From positions 248,001 through 312,000 of the forward strand of contig JACKLP010000001.1 in NCBI GenBank assembly GCA_024235875.1: 64,000 bases of DNA. The letters run 5' to 3'. Of the stretch, positions 51,958 to 61,319 are shown piece after piece. Within the stretch, counting starts at the first letter, position 1. Every line of letters begins with the position of its first letter. The notes under the pieces are model-generated. The model saw only the letters and a list, made by a program, of their open reading frames with translations, was not told the DNA's origin and did not search any database. Source of the stretch: Burkholderiaceae bacterium. Lineage in GTDB: Bacteria > Pseudomonadota > Gammaproteobacteria > Burkholderiales > Burkholderiaceae_E. A program made the position numbers and the translations under genes.

Positions 51958-52659
51958 ATGCAGTACCACGCCCCACGCGCCGCTTCCCGAATCCGGCTCT
52001 TCCATTGGCTGATCGCCGCGCTCCTTTTCGGAGCGGGCGCTGCCGCTCATGCCCAGCAGGTGCGCTATGTGACCGACCTGCTCAAGCTCGAGTCACGAAC
52101 CGGGCCTGGGGTCGAGCACCGCATCGTCAAGCTGCTCGAAAGCGGTACCCGATTGACCGTCCACGAAGAGAAGAATGGCTGGAGCAGGATCTCGGCGCCC
52201 GGTGTGGACGAAGCCTGGATCCTGACGCGCTATCTCCAGGAGGAGTCCTCGGCGCGGGCACGCCTCGAGGCGGCGATCACGCGCATGGAGGCGGCCCAGA
52301 AGAGCGCTGGCGAGCTGCGCGAGGAACTCAAGACGCTGCGCGCGACGCACAAGTCGCTGGAGCAATCGCGCGACAAGACCGACAGCCGCGCCAAGTCGCT
52401 CGACGCCGAACTCAGCGCGTTGAAGCGTACGGCCGCTTCCGCCGTCCAGATCCGCGACGAGAACGAACGCCTCACCAAGGAAACCGAGAAGCTGGGATCC
52501 GAACTGAACGCGTTGCAGCGCGACTACAAGAATGTTCGCGAGAGCCGGGAACGCGACTGGTTCATCGCCGGTGCCGGCGTACTGCTCGGTGGGATCGTGC
52601 TCGGCTTGCTCATCCCGGCCCTGGTCGGCCGCAAGCGTCGCCGGTGGGGCGAGTTCTGA
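51958..52659 (+). CDS. SH3-domain, coiled-coil membrane protein (TIGR04211-like)
   Basis: A 233-residue envelope protein. A signal peptide (cleavage near AHA, residue 32) precedes a bacterial SH3 domain (about 34-94), a long Glu/Lys/Arg-rich coiled coil (about 98-195) and one C-terminal membrane helix (about 203-225) with a basic cytoplasmic tail. This is the YgiM-like TIGR04211 layout. GAGGAAA lies upstream of the ATG. The function is not known in detail; the fold suggests peptidoglycan or envelope binding. Confidence 0.88.
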   Translation: MQYHAPRAASRIRLFHWLIAALLFGAGAAAHAQQVRYVTDLLKLESRTGPGVEHRIVKLLESGTRLTVHEEKNGWSRISAPGVDEAWILTRYLQEESSARARLEAAITRMEAAQKSAGELREELKTLRATHKSLEQSRDKTDSRAKSLDAELSALKRTAASAVQIRDENERLTKETEKLGSELNALQRDYKNVRESRERDWFIAGAGVLLGGIVLGLLIPALVGRKRRRWGEF

Positions 52660-52677
52660 GCAGCTCGCCTGGATAGC

Positions 52678-52701
52678 GGGCGCGCGTGCCCACGCGCGCC
52701 C
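52678..52701. terminator. Strong hairpin between convergent genes
   Basis: A perfect 10-bp stem, GGGCGCGCGT with ACGCGCGCCC, closes a GCCC loop exactly between the SH3-protein and enoyl-CoA hydratase stops. It has no T tract but should be very stable on both strands. Confidence 0.5.
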
Positions 52702-52718
52702 GTCAGCCGGACAAGCCG

Positions 52719-53513
52719 CTACGCGCCGCTGAATTTCGGCGCGCGCTTCTCGACGAAGGCGGCCGCAGCCTCGGCATGGTCTGCCGTGACCATGCAGCGC
52801 ACCTGATGCGTCGCTTCGGAATCGATCGAGGCGCGCAGGTCCGCATGCGCCGCCAGGTTCACGTTCTGCTTGATGTAGCCGAGCGCGACGGAAGGTCCCT
52901 CGGCCAGGCCACGGACGAACGCGCGAGCCTGATCGGCGAACGCATCGGGCTCGTGGACCCGCGTGACCAGGCCGATCGCCGCTGCCTCGGCCGCATCCAG
53001 CACCGGCGAGAGCATCAGCAATTCCTTGGCCTTCGCCGGTCCGACCAGCTGGGTCAGGAAGTAGCTCGCTCCATAGTCGCCGCACAACCCGACCTTCGCG
53101 AACGCGACCGTGAAACGCGCATTCGAGACTGCAAGCCTGAAATCGCAGGCCATCGCCATGCCCAGGCCGGCGCCGGCGGCGGCGCCGGGAATCACGGCAA
53201 CCGTCGGCTTGGCCATTTCATGCAGCAGGCGCGATGCATCGGCTCGGTCGCGCAGGCTCGCCACCCGCTCCTCGAAGCTCATCGCGGCGTCGCGGCCGGC
53301 CGCCATCGCTTTCACATCGCCACCGGCACAGAACGCACCACCGGCGCCCGTGAGGACGACCGCCCGGACGGCCGGATTGGTTTGTGCCTGTCGCAGGGAC
53401 TCGAGCAGCAGTGCCGACATCTCGAGACTCAGCGCATTGCGCGCATCGGGTCGATTCATCGTGAGCGTGAGCACGCCGTCGCTCAGATCGACGAGCAAGT
53501 GTGGGGCGGACAT
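52719..53513 (-). CDS. Enoyl-CoA hydratase/isomerase family protein
   Basis: A 264-residue crotonase-fold enzyme. GAFCAGGDVKAM and GAAAGAGLGMAMACD build the oxyanion hole. Where the classical hydratase has two catalytic glutamates, the second region reads KVGLCGDYGAS, so it may be an isomerase or another crotonase. AGGAG lies 9 bp before the ATG. It is 87 bp downstream of the TRAP receptor gene on the same strand. Confidence 0.88.
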   Translation of the reverse strand: MSAPHLLVDLSDGVLTLTMNRPDARNALSLEMSALLLESLRQAQTNPAVRAVVLTGAGGAFCAGGDVKAMAAGRDAAMSFEERVASLRDRADASRLLHEMAKPTVAVIPGAAAGAGLGMAMACDFRLAVSNARFTVAFAKVGLCGDYGASYFLTQLVGPAKAKELLMLSPVLDAAEAAAIGLVTRVHEPDAFADQARAFVRGLAEGPSVALGYIKQNVNLAAHADLRASIDSEATHQVRCMVTADHAEAAAAFVEKRAPKFSGA

Positions 53514-53600
53514 GTCGGGTATCTCCTCTCGAACCGGATGGCAGGAACTTGAGCGGCACCCCGTGTCGAGGCGCCGGATTCCGTCGAAGTGCAAGCCGGC

Positions 53601-54662
53601 CTATTTCAGGTAGCCGCGCTCGCCCCAGACCTTGTACTTCTCGTGGAATGCCGTGTAGCTGTCCCAGAGCTTCTTGACATCGGGATTCGCTTTCACTTCC
53701 TCGGCGACCACCTCTTCCCAGGCCTTGCGCAGGGCCTTGAGCACATCGTCCGACCAGGTCATGTTCTTCACGCCGTCCTTTTCGTTGGCGAGCATGGCCG
53801 CGAACTGTTGCGACTCGCCGTCGGCGATCTGGATCCCGATGTTGGCCTTGCAAGCGCCGTACAACATGGCCTGGTACTCCTTGGGCAGGCCCTTCCACTT
53901 GTCCATGTTGACGATGACCTCGGTGGTCGTGGCCTGCTGGTGCCAGCCGGGGAAGTAGTTGTACTTCGCGATCTGGTAGAAGCCAAGGGAGCGATCGATG
54001 GCGGGCATCGAGAATTCGGTCGCATCGATGGTACCGAGCTCGAGCGCCGGATAGATGTCGCCGGCGGCGAGCTGCTGGGTCGAGACGCCGAACTTCTGCA
54101 TCACCTTCGCGCCGACGCCGAAGAAGCGCATCTTCAGGCCCTTGAGGTCGTCCGTCGTCTTGATGGGCTTTCGGAACCAACCCGACGTCTCGGGCGAGAG
54201 CAGGCCGCACATCAGGTACTTGATGTTGTCCCGCGCATAGAGCTCATCGGCGATCTTGATACCGCCGCCGTACTCCAGCCAGGCCAGGAACTCGCCGAGG
54301 CCGGGGCCAAAGGGCCAGCTCGACAGGAACGCGTAGGCCGAGTTCTTGCCCTGGTTCGCACCCGGCGTGCCGAATGCGGCTTCGAAGCTGCCCTTGCTCA
54401 CCGGGTCGTAGTAGGCGAAGCCGCCCGCCAATGCGCCAGGCTCGAAGACCTTGATGTCGAACTTGCCGCCCGACATGTCGCGCACCCAGTTCGCGATGCG
54501 GTTGGCGGGCGGGCCGATGACAGCGAGATTCTTGCCGTAGGCGCCGTGCATCTTCCAGCGGATCTTCTTCTGCGCCTGAGCAGCATCCGGTGCCAGCGTG
54601 CCAGCGGCGAAGACCGCTGCGGCCACCAGGGTGCCGAGCCGCGCGAACGAGAACGACTTCAT
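53601..54662 (-). CDS. TRAP transporter solute receptor (DctP family)
   Basis: A 353-residue periplasmic binding protein with a signal peptide cut near AQA (residue 34). The sequence matches DctP-type receptors, including the conserved substrate-helix segment around LKGLKMRFFG with its carboxylate-binding Arg. GGAGGAAG lies before the ATG. The DctQ and DctM membrane subunits are not nearby, so it is an orphan receptor. Ligands of such receptors are usually carboxylates or ketoacids. Confidence 0.9.
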   Translation of the reverse strand: MKSFSFARLGTLVAAAVFAAGTLAPDAAQAQKKIRWKMHGAYGKNLAVIGPPANRIANWVRDMSGGKFDIKVFEPGALAGGFAYYDPVSKGSFEAAFGTPGANQGKNSAYAFLSSWPFGPGLGEFLAWLEYGGGIKIADELYARDNIKYLMCGLLSPETSGWFRKPIKTTDDLKGLKMRFFGVGAKVMQKFGVSTQQLAAGDIYPALELGTIDATEFSMPAIDRSLGFYQIAKYNYFPGWHQQATTTEVIVNMDKWKGLPKEYQAMLYGACKANIGIQIADGESQQFAAMLANEKDGVKNMTWSDDVLKALRKAWEEVVAEEVKANPDVKKLWDSYTAFHEKYKVWGERGYLK

Positions 54663-54892
54663 GAACTTCCTCCATGGATCGATGGGTCGCGACGCCTGGG
54701 CCATCCAGATGCCGGCGCGCGCGACGAGCCGCCCGAACCTCCCGGCCCGAGTCGGCAGCCATTGCATCGCAATTCCGGGCGAATCGATTTCTATCTTTGG
54801 AACGAAACTGATATACCTGTCGATCCACCGGAACAAGCTCCCCCCGCGCGCATGCCGCCATGCCCGAGCGCCGACCGCCCATTGGACCCAAC

Positions 54893-56056
54893 ATGAACTT
54901 CGACTACACCGACGACCAACTCGACATCCAGCGCGCCGTCGAGGCGATCTGCGAAGGCTTCGATGCCGCCTACTGGCGCCGGAAGGACGAGGAAGGCGGG
55001 TTTCCGCACGACTTCCATGCCGCGCTCGCCGAAGCCGGTTGGCTCGGCATCGCGATGCCACCCGATTACGGCGGCGCCGGACTCGGCATCACCGAAGCGG
55101 CGGTCATGATGCGCACGATTTCCGAATCGGGCGCCGGCATGTCGGGGGCCTCGGCCGTCCACATGAACATCTTCGGGCTGCACCCGGTGGTGAAGTTCGG
55201 CACGCCGGCGCAACACGAGCGCTTCCTGCCGCCACTGATCGCGGGGCAGGACAAAGCCTGTTTCGGTGTCACCGAACCGAACACGGGACTCAATACGCTC
55301 AAGCTCAAGACGCGCGCCGTGCGCCAGGGCGATCGCTACGTGGTCAACGGCCAGAAGATCTGGATCTCCACGGCGCAGGTCGCCACCAAGATCCTGCTTC
55401 TGGCACGTACCGCGGAGCCGGATCCAACCGCCCCCACGCGCGGTCTGTCCCTGTTCTACACGCCCTTCGATCGCGATCGCATCGAGGTCCGCGAGATCGC
55501 CAAGCATGGCCGCAAGGCCGTCGACTCGAACCAACTCTTCATCGACGGCTTCGAGATCCCCGTCGAGGATCGGATCGGCGAGGAAGGCCGCGGCTTCGAG
55601 TACATCCTGCACGGCATGAACCCCGAGCGCGTGCTGCTCGCCGCCGAGTCCATCGGATTGGGGCGCGTCGCGCTCAGACGTGCCGCGCGCTATGCCGGCG
55701 AGCGAATCGTCTTCGACCGCCCGATCGGCAAGAACCAGGGCGTGGCCCATCCGCTGGCCGAGCGCTGGATCGAACTCGAGGCCGCCGACATGATGATGCT
55801 GCGTGCTGCGTGGCTCTACGACCAGGGACGGCCTTGCGGCGCCGAGGCCAATGCAGCGAAATTCCTTGCCGCCGAGGCCGGCTACCGAGCCTGCGAGACG
55901 GCGGTGCTCACCCATGGCGGCATGGGGTACTCGAAGGAGTTCGACGTCGAGCGCTACCTGCGAGAGGCGATGTTGCCGCGGATCGCGCCGGTTTCGCAAC
56001 AGATGATCCTGAACTTCATCGCCGAAAAGGCGCTTGGACTACCGAAGTCCTACTGA
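54893..56056 (+). CDS. Acyl-CoA dehydrogenase family protein
   Basis: A 387-residue flavoenzyme of beta-oxidation type. FGVTEPNTGLNTLKLKT and the C-terminal HGGMGYSKEFDVERYLRE are family motifs. In the usual C-terminal catalytic position (YEGTSQI in medium-chain enzymes) it reads PRIAPVSQQM, so the common catalytic Glu is missing there. The gene is divergent from the TRAP receptor across 230 bp in which TGATATACC at 54809-54817 is a possible -10. It precedes an acyl-CoA synthetase gene. Confidence 0.9.
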   Translation: MNFDYTDDQLDIQRAVEAICEGFDAAYWRRKDEEGGFPHDFHAALAEAGWLGIAMPPDYGGAGLGITEAAVMMRTISESGAGMSGASAVHMNIFGLHPVVKFGTPAQHERFLPPLIAGQDKACFGVTEPNTGLNTLKLKTRAVRQGDRYVVNGQKIWISTAQVATKILLLARTAEPDPTAPTRGLSLFYTPFDRDRIEVREIAKHGRKAVDSNQLFIDGFEIPVEDRIGEEGRGFEYILHGMNPERVLLAAESIGLGRVALRRAARYAGERIVFDRPIGKNQGVAHPLAERWIELEAADMMMLRAAWLYDQGRPCGAEANAAKFLAAEAGYRACETAVLTHGGMGYSKEFDVERYLREAMLPRIAPVSQQMILNFIAEKALGLPKSY

Positions 56057-56143
56057 GGGCGCACAGCCAGATTCCGCAAGACGACTGGCCAGGAACGTTC
56101 TAGCTTAGGCGGCAAGCGAAGACCGAGTCGAGCAAAGACCGCC

Positions 56144-57766
56144 ATGCCCCATTCCCATGTCCTGCGACCTTCACTGCCCGCCAGCTCCCTCGAGCCACGC
56201 GACCGTCTGCTGGGCGACATCCTGAGGCGGCAGGCCGCACAGCGCGGCGCCGAGACCGCATTCGATACGCCCTCGAGATCATGGACCTTCTCCGAGGCGA
56301 ACGATGCGGCGAACCGGATCGCCCAGGGGCTGCTGGCTCTCGGCATCGGACATGGCGACCGTGTCGCCTGCCTGACTCGCCACGGCGCCGAATGCACATT
56401 GCTGATGATCGCCGCCAGTCGGATCGGCGCGGTCTGCGCGGCCCTGAACTGGCGCCTCGCGCCACCCGAGATCGCCTACGTGCTTTCCGACTCGCAAGCT
56501 CGTTTCCTGCTGACCGACCTGGAGTTCGCCCCCGCACTGCGTGGTGGCGACTTCCCCGCGCTCGAGCTGGTCGCGCTCAGCGACGGCAGTACGGCCGAGC
56601 GCCCCCGATTCGACGAATGGACGGCTGGCTTCGCGCCAGAGGACCCGGCACGCGACGGCTCGCCGACAGACGCCGCGCTGCAACTGTATTCGTCGGGCAC
56701 GACGGGACTGCCGAAGGGCGTGGTGATGTCCAGCTTCAACCTGATGCTCGCCTGCTGCGCCTACGCCCGGGTCTACGGCATCGATTCGCAGACGCGAATG
56801 CTCAACGCGCTGCCGTCGTTCCACATCGCCGGCGTCGAGAACGCGCTGACCACTCTGATCGAGGGCGGGCGCACTCGCTTCCATCCGGCGTTCGACCCCG
56901 AGACGACCATTCGTGCGATCGAGCAGGAGCGGATCACGCACGCCTTCCTGGTGCCGGCGATGATGCTGTTCGTGCTGCAGCACCCAGCCGCCCAGCACGC
57001 CGATTTCAGTTCCTTGCGCGCTGTCTCGTACGGTGGCTCGCCGGTGGCCGAATCCCTGCTCGCCGAGGCCAAGGCGCGGTTCGGCTGCGGCCTGCTGCAG
57101 GTCTATGGAATGACCGAAGCCACCGGTCCGGCGAGCTGGTTGCTACCGGAAGACCACGATCCGGGTGGGCCGCGCGCGCATCTTCTGCGTAGCGCGGGCA
57201 CGCCATCGCCCGGAGTCGAGATTCGCATTGTCGATCCGGGCAGTGGCGAGGACTGCGCCCAGGACGAAGTGGGCGAGGTCTGGGTGCGGACCCCTCAGAA
57301 CATGATCGGCTACTGGCGAAATCCCGAAGCCACGGCCGAAGTCTTTCCGGAGGGGCGCGACGAATCGGGTGGCTGGCTGCGCACCGGCGACGCCGGCTAC
57401 CATCGCGAAGGCGTGATCTACATTCACGATCGCATCAAGGACATGATCATCTCGGGTGGCGAGAACATATACCCGGCCGAGGTCGAGAACGCGCTGGCCG
57501 CCCACCCTGCGATTGCCGAGGTCGCTGTCATCGGCGTACCGGACACGCGCTGGGGCGAAGCCGTCAAGGCCTGCGTCGTGCTGCGCCCCGGCGCGCAGCC
57601 GGATGCACCATCCCTGCTCGCCTGGGTGCGCGAACGGCTCGCTCACTACAAGTGCCCGAAGTCTGTCGACTTCGTCGACGCCCTGCCGCGCAACCCGAGC
57701 GGCAAGGTGCTCAAGCGCGTGCTGCGCGAACCCTACTGGCAGGCTCAGCAGCGCGGGGTGTCCTGA
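56144..57766 (+). CDS. Acyl-CoA synthetase (AMP-forming)
   Basis: A 540-residue adenylate-forming ligase that activates a carboxylic acid to its CoA thioester. The ATP loop YSSGTTGLPKG is at residues 182-192, the YGMTEATG motif follows, then GWLRTGDAG and the hinge DRIKDMIISGGENIYP, and the catalytic Lys lies in NPSGKVLKR near residue 525. It lies 87 bp after the acyl-CoA dehydrogenase and probably provides that enzyme's substrate. The acid is not identifiable from the sequence. Confidence 0.93.
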   Translation: MPHSHVLRPSLPASSLEPRDRLLGDILRRQAAQRGAETAFDTPSRSWTFSEANDAANRIAQGLLALGIGHGDRVACLTRHGAECTLLMIAASRIGAVCAALNWRLAPPEIAYVLSDSQARFLLTDLEFAPALRGGDFPALELVALSDGSTAERPRFDEWTAGFAPEDPARDGSPTDAALQLYSSGTTGLPKGVVMSSFNLMLACCAYARVYGIDSQTRMLNALPSFHIAGVENALTTLIEGGRTRFHPAFDPETTIRAIEQERITHAFLVPAMMLFVLQHPAAQHADFSSLRAVSYGGSPVAESLLAEAKARFGCGLLQVYGMTEATGPASWLLPEDHDPGGPRAHLLRSAGTPSPGVEIRIVDPGSGEDCAQDEVGEVWVRTPQNMIGYWRNPEATAEVFPEGRDESGGWLRTGDAGYHREGVIYIHDRIKDMIISGGENIYPAEVENALAAHPAIAEVAVIGVPDTRWGEAVKACVVLRPGAQPDAPSLLAWVRERLAHYKCPKSVDFVDALPRNPSGKVLKRVLREPYWQAQQRGVS

Positions 57767-57777
57767 TCGGGACACTG

Positions 57778-57807
57778 GCGGCCGCGGCCTGCCCGAGCTG
57801 CGGCCGC
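57778..57807. terminator. GC-rich hairpin between convergent genes
   Basis: GCGGCCGC occurs at 57778-57785 and again at 57800-57807, and being self-complementary the copies can pair around a 14-nt loop. It lies between the ligase and AraC stop codons. No T tract. Confidence 0.4.
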
Positions 57808-57814
57808 GCCCGGT

Positions 57815-58612
57815 TCATGCCACGCGTGCGGCAGGCTCATAGATCGCCAGCCGACGCGATCCGGCGAAGATGTCCTTGGGCCGCAGCCCATAGACCTGGC
57901 GGATCGAGTGGCTGAAATGCGTGCTGTCCGGATAGCCTGCGTCCAATGCCACATGGGCCAGGCTGATCTCCCGATTCACGTATTGCAACAGGCTGCGAGC
58001 GCGCTTCCAGGTGCGGAAACTGCGAAATGGCGCGCCGACTTCTCCGCGGAATAGATGCAGGAAGCGCGAGAAGGACAAGCCGACGGAATCCGCGCATTCG
58101 CGTGCGGCAGCCATTCCGGCCGGATCGAGCCGGATGGCATGGATCACGCGAGCGATACGCGGGTCCAGGCGACGTGGCACCAGAACACCACCGAGCAGGC
58201 GCGAATCGAACTCGGTGGACGCGAGATCGAGCCCCTCGCCGCGGCCACGCATCCAGTCCACGGCATCGCGCACCCGGCAAACCAGCCCCGGGTCCTCGAC
58301 GACACCGGTCAGGGCCAGAGAGCCTGACAGGCTCGCTTCGTCCACGGTTTCGGCTTCGATCTGGATCACGTGGATCAGCGGTGAATCGGCCGAGACCTCG
58401 TGCGGGATGTAGGGCTGAACGACGGCGAGTTCCCCGCTCTGCCAGGCGCCACCGGCAACGCGCAGCCGCAGCTTGCCGCCGCTCGAAACATAGGCCGTCA
58501 CGGTGCCCATCGTTCGCGCGCTCGGTGCGCCGAGCAAGCCGACGTAAAGCAGGCGGTCCGCGGACAACCACATGAAGCGCTCGCTCGGACGGCGATTCGA
58601 AGCCGTCGGCAT
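57815..58612 (-). CDS. AraC-family transcriptional regulator
   Basis: A 265-residue regulator with an N-terminal cupin-like sensing domain (about residues 10-100) and two C-terminal helix-turn-helix motifs (about 170-260), including CADSVGLSFSRFLHLF and VALDAGYPDSTHFSHSIRQ. It lies 117 bp downstream of the acyl-CoA dehydrogenase gene in the minus-strand catabolic run and next to the ligase gene, so either or both may be its targets. Confidence 0.9.
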   Translation of the reverse strand: MPTASNRRPSERFMWLSADRLLYVGLLGAPSARTMGTVTAYVSSGGKLRLRVAGGAWQSGELAVVQPYIPHEVSADSPLIHVIQIEAETVDEASLSGSLALTGVVEDPGLVCRVRDAVDWMRGRGEGLDLASTEFDSRLLGGVLVPRRLDPRIARVIHAIRLDPAGMAAARECADSVGLSFSRFLHLFRGEVGAPFRSFRTWKRARSLLQYVNREISLAHVALDAGYPDSTHFSHSIRQVYGLRPKDIFAGSRRLAIYEPAARVA

Positions 58613-58729
58613 GGTGTCTCCTCCTCGCCTCGGCCAGGCACCGGCGGCCGGTCGCGCTAATTTAGCGCACTTGCCAAGGCCGCGCCCGCGCAGCGAGGAA
58701 GATCCGTCCGAATCCCGGAACCCACCAAG

Positions 58730-59935
58730 CTAGGTGTACTTGCGCAACTCGAGCTTGCCGATCTGGTTGCGATGCACTTCGTCGGGGCCGTCCGCAAGCT
58801 GCAGCACTCGCGACATCGCATACGCCCTGGCCAGCCCGAAGTCGTTGCTGGTGCCTCCGCCGCCGTGGGCCTGGATCGCCCAATCGATGACCTTGACCGC
58901 CATGGCCGGCACCGCCACCTTGATGGCCGCGATTTCGGTCCTGGCGACCTTGTTGCCGACCGTATCCATCCGATGTGCCGCGTGCAAGGTCAGCAACCGT
59001 GCCTGATCGATCGCGATCCGGCACTCGGCGATGCGCTCGAGCGTGACGCCCTGCTGTGCGATCGGCTTGCCGAAAGCGACGCGCTCGAGCGAGCGCCGGC
59101 ACATGCGCTCCAGTGCCCGCTCTGCCAGGCCGATCAAGCGCATGCAATGGTGTATGCGCCCGGGGCCGAGCCGCCCCTGGGCGATCTCGAATCCGCGTCC
59201 CTCACCAAGCAGCATGTTCGAGGCCGGCACCCGCACGTTCTCGAACACGACCTCCGAGGCTCGGTCCGGCATGCCGTAGAAGCCGAATACCGGAAGCGGC
59301 CGCAGCACCCGCACGCCCGGCGTGTCCATCGGTACCAGGATCATCGACTGCTGGCGGTGCCGGTTCGGATTGTCCGGGTCGGTCTTGCCCATGAAGATGG
59401 CGATCCGGCAACGGGGGTCGGTGGCGTTGGTCGTGTACCACTTGTGGCCGTTGATGACGTAGTCGTCACCGTCGCGAACGATCGAGCTTTCGATGTTGGT
59501 CGCATCGCTGGATGCGACCTTAGGCTCGGTCATCGCGAAGCAGGAGCGGATCTCGCCGCCGAGCAAGGGCCTCAGCCAGCGCTCCTGCTGGGCCGCCGTC
59601 CCGTAGCGGACCAGAACCTCCATGTTGCCGGTATCGGGTGCCGAGCAATTGAAGACCTCCGGGGCAAGAAAGCTGCGCCCCATGATCTCGCAAAGCGGCG
59701 CGTACTCGAGATTACTGAGGCCCGCACCATGCTCGGAGTCGGGCAGAAACAGGTTCCAGAGTCCCGCCTCTCGCGCCTTCGGCTTGAGTTCCTCGATGAC
59801 CGGGTGCACCGCCCAGGGTCCCAACTGCTCCGCTTCCTCGGCGTGGCGTGCCTCGTTGGGGTAGATGTGCGCATCCATGAAGGCTGCCAGGCGCTCCTGG
59901 AGCGCCTGGACCTTCGGCGATGGATCGAATGCCAT
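58730..59935 (-). CDS. Acyl-CoA dehydrogenase family protein (FadE/ACAD11-like)
   Basis: A 401-residue flavoenzyme. FAMTEPKVASSDATN and HKWYTTNATDPR are family motifs, and the C-terminal DGPDEVHRNQIGKLELRKY matches the ACAD10/11-like branch. It starts 6 bp after the ABC receptor stop, so the two are cotranscribed. This branch differs clearly from the dehydrogenase at 54.9 kb, so the region carries two different oxidation enzymes. Confidence 0.92.
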   Translation of the reverse strand: MAFDPSPKVQALQERLAAFMDAHIYPNEARHAEEAEQLGPWAVHPVIEELKPKAREAGLWNLFLPDSEHGAGLSNLEYAPLCEIMGRSFLAPEVFNCSAPDTGNMEVLVRYGTAAQQERWLRPLLGGEIRSCFAMTEPKVASSDATNIESSIVRDGDDYVINGHKWYTTNATDPRCRIAIFMGKTDPDNPNRHRQQSMILVPMDTPGVRVLRPLPVFGFYGMPDRASEVVFENVRVPASNMLLGEGRGFEIAQGRLGPGRIHHCMRLIGLAERALERMCRRSLERVAFGKPIAQQGVTLERIAECRIAIDQARLLTLHAAHRMDTVGNKVARTEIAAIKVAVPAMAVKVIDWAIQAHGGGGTSNDFGLARAYAMSRVLQLADGPDEVHRNQIGKLELRKYT

Positions 59936-59941
59936 AAGGGC

Positions 59942-61162
59942 TCAACCCTCGGTGGCGGCGATGATCTCGCCGAATCGCTCCCACTGCTTGCCGTTCCATC
60001 GCTGGAGCTGCATCTGGCGCAGCGGCCGGTGGTTGGTCGGGCTGGTGCTGACCGTGATCCCCGGCAGCAGGATCGGGCTTTCGACCTTGTTCAGATTGTT
60101 GGCCTGCGCCATGATGTTCTTGCGAGAGAAATCGCCCTTGCACTGCTCGAGCACCTGGTGCATGACCTTCACGACCATGTACCCGTAGGCGTTGTAGAAC
60201 TCGTTGGGGTTGCCCGCCGGGTAGTACTTGGCCATGAACTCCTTGTAGGCCTTGACACCGGGATCGTTCACCCAGGTCGCGTCGCTGACATCCTTGGCAT
60301 AGACCGAGCTGATCACGCCGACCGAACGATCCATGCCGGCCGGCTTGATCGTCGAAGCCACCGACGATACGCCGCTGGTGATGTAGTGCGGCACCTTCCA
60401 GCCGAGGTCATAGACCTTCCGGATCGACATCGCGCCGAACTTGCCGGTGACTCCGGAGATCAGTGCATCGGCGCCGCTGGCCTTGAGTTGGATGAGCTGC
60501 GAATCGATCGTCGGGTCGGTGACTTCGTAGGAGAGCGCCTTGATGACCTTGTCGTATCGAGCGCCAAGCGCGTCCTTTGCACCGGCCACGAAATCGCGCC
60601 CGAGGTCGTCGTTCTGGTAGAGGATCGCGATCTTCGCATCGGGCTTGTTCGCCAGCGCATGCTTGATGAAGATCTGGGCCTCGACGCGTGCGCTCGGTGC
60701 GAACGGCAGCGTCCACGGGTAGCTCTTGTAGTCGCCCCATTTGTCGCCATTGACCGACAGGAACAGGTGCGGCACGCCGAGCTTGTTCACGTACTTGACG
60801 ATCGCCGAGTTCGGGCCTGTGCCGAGCTGGGACAGCAGGAAGGCGACCTCGTCGCGCTCGATGAGCTGGCGGGTGCGCTCGAGCGTCTTGGGCGGCGAGA
60901 AGCCGTCGTCGTACATGATGTACTTGACCTTTCGGCCCGCGATACCCCCCATGGCATTGACCATGTCGAAGTACGCCGACTGCGTCTTGTTGATCGTGCC
61001 GAGCGCGGATACGGGACCGCTGAGCGATGTCGTCGTACCGATCCGCAGCTCCGTCGCGGTCACGCCGGGCATATCCGCCGCGCGAGCCAGCGCGGGCGCG
61101 ATGCAAGTGGCTGCCGCGGCGGAAGCCCCGGCCAGGATCGAACGTCGTTCTCTTGACACCAT
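59942..61162 (-). CDS. ABC transporter substrate-binding protein (LivK-like)
   Basis: A 406-residue periplasmic receptor of the branched-chain amino-acid (HAAT) type. The N-terminus has a twin-arginine-like ERRSILAGASAAAA signal, with cleavage near ARA (residue 28). The fold motif IGTTTSLSGPVSALG is typical. No LivH/M/G/F genes are adjacent, so the receptor is an orphan within the window. Such proteins often bind aromatic or aliphatic acids rather than amino acids, which fits the surrounding enzymes. Confidence 0.9.
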   Translation of the reverse strand: MVSRERRSILAGASAAAATCIAPALARAADMPGVTATELRIGTTTSLSGPVSALGTINKTQSAYFDMVNAMGGIAGRKVKYIMYDDGFSPPKTLERTRQLIERDEVAFLLSQLGTGPNSAIVKYVNKLGVPHLFLSVNGDKWGDYKSYPWTLPFAPSARVEAQIFIKHALANKPDAKIAILYQNDDLGRDFVAGAKDALGARYDKVIKALSYEVTDPTIDSQLIQLKASGADALISGVTGKFGAMSIRKVYDLGWKVPHYITSGVSSVASTIKPAGMDRSVGVISSVYAKDVSDATWVNDPGVKAYKEFMAKYYPAGNPNEFYNAYGYMVVKVMHQVLEQCKGDFSRKNIMAQANNLNKVESPILLPGITVSTSPTNHRPLRQMQLQRWNGKQWERFGEIIAATEG

Positions 61163-61319
61163 GTCTGCCTCCGGAATGAGCTGGATGAAGCCGATCGTCG
61201 CCGCGCGTGCCTTGGCACATCGGCTGCAGCGGGCCCCGGCCCGCCATCGATCGACAGGCTAAGCGCTCGCCAGCCGGGCGTCTTGTGTCAACTGGCTGCC
61301 CATGCCGGCCCGGTCGGAT

